From NCBI RefSeq assembly GCF_019511345.1, contig NZ_JAEUAK010000008.1, forward strand, positions 62,001-126,000: a stretch of 64,000 nucleotides of DNA, in the 5' to 3' direction. This document shows, one piece after another, positions 60,460 through 64,000 of the stretch. The stretch comes from Rhizobium mesosinicum (GTDB lineage: Bacteria; Pseudomonadota; Alphaproteobacteria; Rhizobiales; Rhizobiaceae). The translations under genes and the position numbers were made by a program. The notes beneath the pieces were generated by a model. It saw nothing but the letters and a program-made list of their open reading frames with translations, made no database searches and was not told the origin of the DNA. Each line of letters starts with the position of its first letter. Position 1 is the stretch's first letter.

Positions 60460-61833
60460 ATGTCTGTCACCACTGCCACTGAGGCGGCAGAGAACGCCGT
60501 ACCGGGCGTTTCGCTCTATCGCGCCATCTGGCGCTGGCACTTCTTTGCCGGCCTGCTCACCATTCCCTTTCTGCTCAATCTCGCCGTTACCGGCTCGCTT
60601 TATCTCTTCAAGGACGAGATCAACGATACGGTCTTTGCCTATCGTTACATCGTCGAGCCGGCCGGCGAGGCGCTGTCGCCACAGAAGATTGCCGATATCG
60701 CGGCGGCTGCCGTTCCGGGCTCTGTGGCGAGCTCCTACAAGGACCCGGCCGGTCTCGATCGGTCAGCGATCGTGACCGTGTCTTCGGATGCCGGCCAGAC
60801 GCTGGTCTTCGTCAATCCCTATGACGGCAAAGTGCTCGATACGGTCGGCTCCACCGAGGAGTTCAACTATGTCGTCAAGCGCATCCACAGCCTTGCGCTG
60901 TTCGGCGGCTTGCCCAACAAGCTGATCGAGATCACGGGCGGTTTCGCCATGGTGCTGGTCGTAACCGGCATCTATCTCTGGTGGCCGCGGCGGCAGGCGG
61001 GTGGGGTGGTAACCGTTCGGGGAACACCTTCGCGACGGGTCTTCTGGCGTGATCTGCATGCGGTGACCGGTGCCTTCGCCGGCATCCTGATCTTCTTCAT
61101 GGCGATGACCGGCATGCCTTGGTCGGGCTATTGGGGCGCCAATGTCAATGCGTGGCTGACGAGCCACAATCTCGGCTACCCGGTGCAGCTCTGGGATGCC
61201 GTGCCGAAATCGCAGAAGGTGACGGAGGACATTCTGCCGAAGGCCGGCTGGATCGTCGAGAAGGCGCCGGTGCCGCTGTCGGAGATTGCGGCGGCGCAGT
61301 CGAAGAAGCCCGTTGGCCTCGACAAGGCGGTGGAGATTGCGCGGGGTCTCGGCATGGCGCCGGGCTTCGATCTTGCCATTCCCGGCAGCGAGACGGGTGT
61401 CTATACCGCAGCGGTCTATCCTGACGATCTCACCAACGAGCGCACGGTTCACATCGATCAATATTCCGGCAAGCCGCTCGTCGATCTCTCCTTCGGGCAA
61501 TATCCTTTCCTCGGCCGGGCGATAGAATGGGGCATCAATGTGCACCAGGGTCAGGAATTCGGGCTCTTCAATCAGCTGCTGATGCTGGCGACGTGCCTTG
61601 CCATCATCCTCTCCTGCGTCACCGGCATCGTCATGTGGTGGAAGAGAAGGCCGACTGGCCGGCTCGGAGTGCCCCCCATGCCACCGCAGCGCTCCGTCTA
61701 TCTGGGGCTTTGGATCGTCGTGCTCGTCTTCGCCTTCGCCTTTCCGATGAGCGGGCTCGCGATCCTGCTGATGATCGCCTTCGACCAGGTCGTGATCCGC
61801 TTCGTGCCGCCGTTGAAGCGCGCCTTTGCCTGA
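60460..61833 (+). CDS. PepSY-domain membrane protein
   Basis: A 457-residue PepSY_TM protein, about four membrane helices with histidines (WHFFAGLLTIPFLLN, RDLHAVTGAFAGILIFFMAMTGMPWSGYWG, INVHQGQEFGLFNQLLML). Similar to PiuB/iron-reductase-like membrane proteins that move electrons to metal ions in the periplasm. Start ATG 60460. It overlaps no gene but sits 10 bases before the PCuAC fusion gene. Confidence 0.87.
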   Translation: MSVTTATEAAENAVPGVSLYRAIWRWHFFAGLLTIPFLLNLAVTGSLYLFKDEINDTVFAYRYIVEPAGEALSPQKIADIAAAAVPGSVASSYKDPAGLDRSAIVTVSSDAGQTLVFVNPYDGKVLDTVGSTEEFNYVVKRIHSLALFGGLPNKLIEITGGFAMVLVVTGIYLWWPRRQAGGVVTVRGTPSRRVFWRDLHAVTGAFAGILIFFMAMTGMPWSGYWGANVNAWLTSHNLGYPVQLWDAVPKSQKVTEDILPKAGWIVEKAPVPLSEIAAAQSKKPVGLDKAVEIARGLGMAPGFDLAIPGSETGVYTAAVYPDDLTNERTVHIDQYSGKPLVDLSFGQYPFLGRAIEWGINVHQGQEFGLFNQLLMLATCLAIILSCVTGIVMWWKRRPTGRLGVPPMPPQRSVYLGLWIVVLVFAFAFPMSGLAILLMIAFDQVVIRFVPPLKRAFA

Positions 61834-61843
61834 GGAGGGAATG

Positions 61844-62776
61844 ATGAAGACGATATTTTCTCTCTTCGTGGGTCTGCTGATCGCGACGGCTGCGGTGGCG
61901 CAGGACACGATCCGCATCGACCTTGCGGCCTCACATTCCATGGTGGCGGGCGCCAGGGTCGGCGACGGTTATCTTGTTATCACCAATAGCGGCAGCGAGC
62001 CGGACCGGCTGATTGCCGCAAGTTCGGATCGCGCGAAAACCGTGCAGCTGCACCAGAAGAGCATGGACAATAGCATCATGACCATGCGCGAGCTGAAGGG
62101 TGGGCTTACTATCCCGGCCGGGCAGACCGTGACGCTTGCGCCGAATCACCACCTGATGTTTCAGGATGTGGAGAAGCCCTTTAAACAGGGCGAGAGGATC
62201 CGGGTGGTGCTGAGCTTCGAGAAGGCGGGTGAGATCACGGCCTATTTCGCCGTCGGCAAGATCGCCGGGCCGCTGGACGATATCGGTGGGGCCAGTGGCA
62301 TGGACCATGGCGGCATGGACCACGGCGGCAGGGGCCATGGGGCGATGAATATGCCTGGCAAGGAAGGCATGGACATGTCCGGACCGCCACCCGAAGAGGC
62401 GATCCCCGAGACGCTGAAGACCATGTTCGAGCGGCCGGACAAGCCGCTGACAATCCTGCCTGTGGTCGTGGAGAAGGACTGGGCGATTGCCGGCTGGCAG
62501 CAGGATGGGCGGGGCGGTCGCGCATTGCTGAAAAAGGGGCATCACGGCTGGAATGTTTTTCTGTGCAGCGGCGATGGTATCAGGCAAGCCGCGGCGCTGG
62601 AGAAGGCAGGGCTCTCCATTGGTGATGCGAAGGCGCTTGCGGCCGATCTGGCCGAGGCCGAAAGCAAGCTTGATCCCAAGGTTCTCGCGCTGTTTGCGAG
62701 CTTCGAGGGTACCGTCATGATGGCGGGCGAGGCCGGTGATGCCGGTCAGGCCGGTCATGAGGCGCATGGGCAATGA
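61844..62776 (+). CDS. PCuAC copper chaperone fused to a copper-uptake-associated domain
   Basis: A 310-residue exported protein (signal residues 1-20). The PCuAC domain (about 25-135) keeps the copper ligand pattern with H70, M74, M79, H103 and M105. A Met/His-rich linker (about 140-180: GMDHGGMDHGGRGHGAMNMPGKEGMDMSG-type) follows, then a second domain (about 185-285) of the copper-uptake-associated type. It probably delivers Cu(I) to cytochrome oxidase or an importer. ATG 61844 is 5 bases after AGGAGG. Confidence 0.85.
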   Translation: MKTIFSLFVGLLIATAAVAQDTIRIDLAASHSMVAGARVGDGYLVITNSGSEPDRLIAASSDRAKTVQLHQKSMDNSIMTMRELKGGLTIPAGQTVTLAPNHHLMFQDVEKPFKQGERIRVVLSFEKAGEITAYFAVGKIAGPLDDIGGASGMDHGGMDHGGRGHGAMNMPGKEGMDMSGPPPEEAIPETLKTMFERPDKPLTILPVVVEKDWAIAGWQQDGRGGRALLKKGHHGWNVFLCSGDGIRQAAALEKAGLSIGDAKALAADLAEAESKLDPKVLALFASFEGTVMMAGEAGDAGQAGHEAHGQ

Positions 62777-62962
62777 GCGCGCGCAGCCTTGCCATTTCAG
62801 GTTTTGCCGCTTGGCGCGACGCTGGCGAAGATCCGCCATGTATCGCTCAGCGCAGGGGTGTGCGAAGGGGGCCGCCATCTTAACCGGCGGAAAGTCAGAG
62901 AGAGCGATATGGATCGATAGGGGCTCGGGACGTCCCGTGCTGCAGCCCTCGTCGGCATGGGC

Positions 62963-63388
62963 TCAAGTTGTCGGCTCGAACCGAAGGATCCCGGCGACCT
63001 TGGGTCCGGAGCCGGAATCCGAGGGATGGGAGACGCCATCCATGACCTGAACCTCCGGAAAATCGAAGGGGCTGACGCCCTCGATGCAGGCGACATTGAT
63101 GCCGAACTGGTTCGGATTCGAGCGACGCTGATGATGGGTATAGATGCCGCAGGTCTTGCAGAAATAGTGCTTCGCCGTGCCGGTATTGAATTGATAAAGC
63201 GTCAGATTGTCTTCGCCCTTATCAAATTCGATATCCGAGAGCTGTGCCGAGACGGCGATGGCGCCGCGCATGCGGCAGTAGGAACAGTTGCAGCGGCGGA
63301 TCGTATTGAATTCGTCCGCCAACCGAACCCGGAATTTAACGCTGCCGCAGTGGCAGGCTGCATTATGCTCTTGTCTTTCGTCGCTCAT
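62963..63388 (-). CDS. GFA-family zinc protein
   Basis: A 141-residue GFA/Mss4-like protein: zinc ligands in ACHCGSVKF, RCNCSYCRMRG and FCKTCGIYTHH. The last histidines favour a catalytically competent branch similar to centromere-protein-V-like members. ATG 63388; the longer frame is antisense to the acetyltransferase. The 186 bases between it and the copper operon end hold no gene. Confidence 0.88.
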   Translation of the reverse strand: MSDERQEHNAACHCGSVKFRVRLADEFNTIRRCNCSYCRMRGAIAVSAQLSDIEFDKGEDNLTLYQFNTGTAKHYFCKTCGIYTHHQRRSNPNQFGINVACIEGVSPFDFPEVQVMDGVSHPSDSGSGPKVAGILRFEPTT

Positions 63389-63416
63389 GATCCGCCTGTC
63401 TTTCTCGATAAACAAT

Positions 63417-64000
63417 CTAAGCCCAGCGCTCGCAGAAGGCCTCGATGTCGCTGGATTGAAAATCGGTAAGCCGCTCCATGATCGTCTCGAAGGGCCAGTC
63501 CCACCAGCCGATGGCGGCAAGTTTTTCAGCGACGGGCCGCGAGAACCGCTCACGAATGAATTTGGCAGGAACGCCGCCAACGATCGTATAGGGGGCGACA
63601 TCCTTGGTGACGACGGCGCCGGCCGCAAGCACGGCGCCATCCCCGACCCTGACACCCGGAAGCACCACGACGCCGTGGCCGATCCACACATCATTGCCGA
63701 TGATGGCGCGATCGGCTTTTCGCTCTGCGAAGAAGGCGTGGTCGCGCACGGCGTCGGCCGAATAATATTCCGGGCAATAGGTGAAGCGGTGCATGGACGG
63801 ACGGTCCATCGGGTGATTGGGAGCGCCCATCCTGACCTCTGCGGCAATAGCGCAGAATTTCCCGATCGTCGCATTCCCGGCGATGCAGCGCTGCCCGAGA
63901 TAGGAAAAATCCCCGAGTTCGACCGTGTGCAGGGAGGTATTCTCCAGAATCTCGCAGCATTTGCCGATGCTGGAATCCCGGAGGCTCGCTGTCGGATGAA
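63417..64000 (-). CDS. CatB-like hexapeptide acetyltransferase, partial
   Basis: The start is beyond the right edge. The in-window part (about 194 codons) shows a left-handed beta-helix acetyltransferase: LGDFSYLGQRCIAGNATIGKFCAIA, FTYCPEYYSADAV with the catalytic-type His region, and NDVWIGHGVVVLPGVRVGDGAVLAAGAVVTKDVAPYTIVGG. It belongs to the xenobiotic acetyltransferase (CatB/Vat) group; acceptor unknown. An internal ATG at 63830 is not the start, since conserved repeats precede it. Confidence 0.85.
   Translation of the reverse strand, partial: HPTASLRDSSIGKCCEILENTSLHTVELGDFSYLGQRCIAGNATIGKFCAIAAEVRMGAPNHPMDRPSMHRFTYCPEYYSADAVRDHAFFAERKADRAIIGNDVWIGHGVVVLPGVRVGDGAVLAAGAVVTKDVAPYTIVGGVPAKFIRERFSRPVAEKLAAIGWWDWPFETIMERLTDFQSSDIEAFCERWA

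Overview
The window reads as a chromosomal or large-plasmid segment of a fast-growing alphaproteobacterium of the Rhizobium/Agrobacterium type. This is an inference. It rests on the GC-rich codon use, the dense short-spaced genes, and a set of regulatory signals typical of that group: SigF-like GTAACA-N16-CGWA promoters beside a SigF/NrsF pair, EcfG-type GGAAC-N16-CGTT promoters, a RirA-type TGA-N9-TCA iron box, an alphaproteobacterial GTTC-N7-GTTC LexA box and an ilv leader-peptide attenuator. No rRNA, tRNA, CRISPR array, phage, transposase or integrase was seen.

Region by region. 1-3.8 kb: a bufferin (copper-binding RiPP) operon, bufA-bufB-bufC-doxX, followed by a terminator and the ECF sigma factor/anti-sigma pair sigF-nrsF; both units start at matching ECF promoters. 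3.9-9.7 kb: nitrilase-fold amidohydrolase, LysR regulator, two alpha/beta hydrolases, a VOC protein and a general-stress protein behind an EcfG promoter. 9.7-13.6 kb: an iron-siderophore ABC importer divergent from a methyltransferase around an iron box. 13.6-18.8 kb: two single-domain response regulators flanking a large CheB-CheR-PAS-HWE kinase fusion, then a winged-helix-like protein and a fragment of a third receiver gene. 18.9-27.4 kb: ABC exporter and assorted metabolic enzymes, with a truncated TauE/SafE remnant. 27.6-33.0 kb: a polysaccharide/glycolipid cluster (GT25, GT4, a GIPC-transferase-like protein, a TIM-barrel isomerase, GT1).

33.0-38.4 kb: a two-gene small-protein operon behind a LexA box, several tiny membrane-protein genes, and a UBP-type zinc-finger protein paired with a cyclic-nucleotide-binding/thioredoxin-reductase-like fusion that lacks the redox CxxC. 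38.5-50.6 kb: short-chain dehydrogenases and other redox enzymes with divergent TetR, HxlR, XRE and LysR regulators, plus an acetolactate synthase behind a classical branched-chain attenuator. 50.7-55.3 kb: a B12-type ABC importer behind a cobalamin riboswitch with a 21-codon ORF in its leader, then aztD behind Zur-like boxes. 55.5-59.8 kb: alcohol dehydrogenase/LysR, a small stress-promoter operon, an extra clpP and an ArsR-SRPBCC pair. 59.9-62.8 kb: a copper-handling operon ending in a PCuAC fusion. 62.9-64.0 kb: a GFA protein and a CatB-like acetyltransferase cut by the window edge.

Metal handling is the recurring theme: copper at both ends of the window (bufferins, PCuAC), iron (siderophore importer), zinc (AztD) and cobalt as B12. 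The strongest candidates for unusual biology are the SigF-bufferin module, the LexA-box small-protein pair, the UBP zinc finger/CNB-TrxR-like pair, and the small ORF inside the cobalamin-riboswitch leader.
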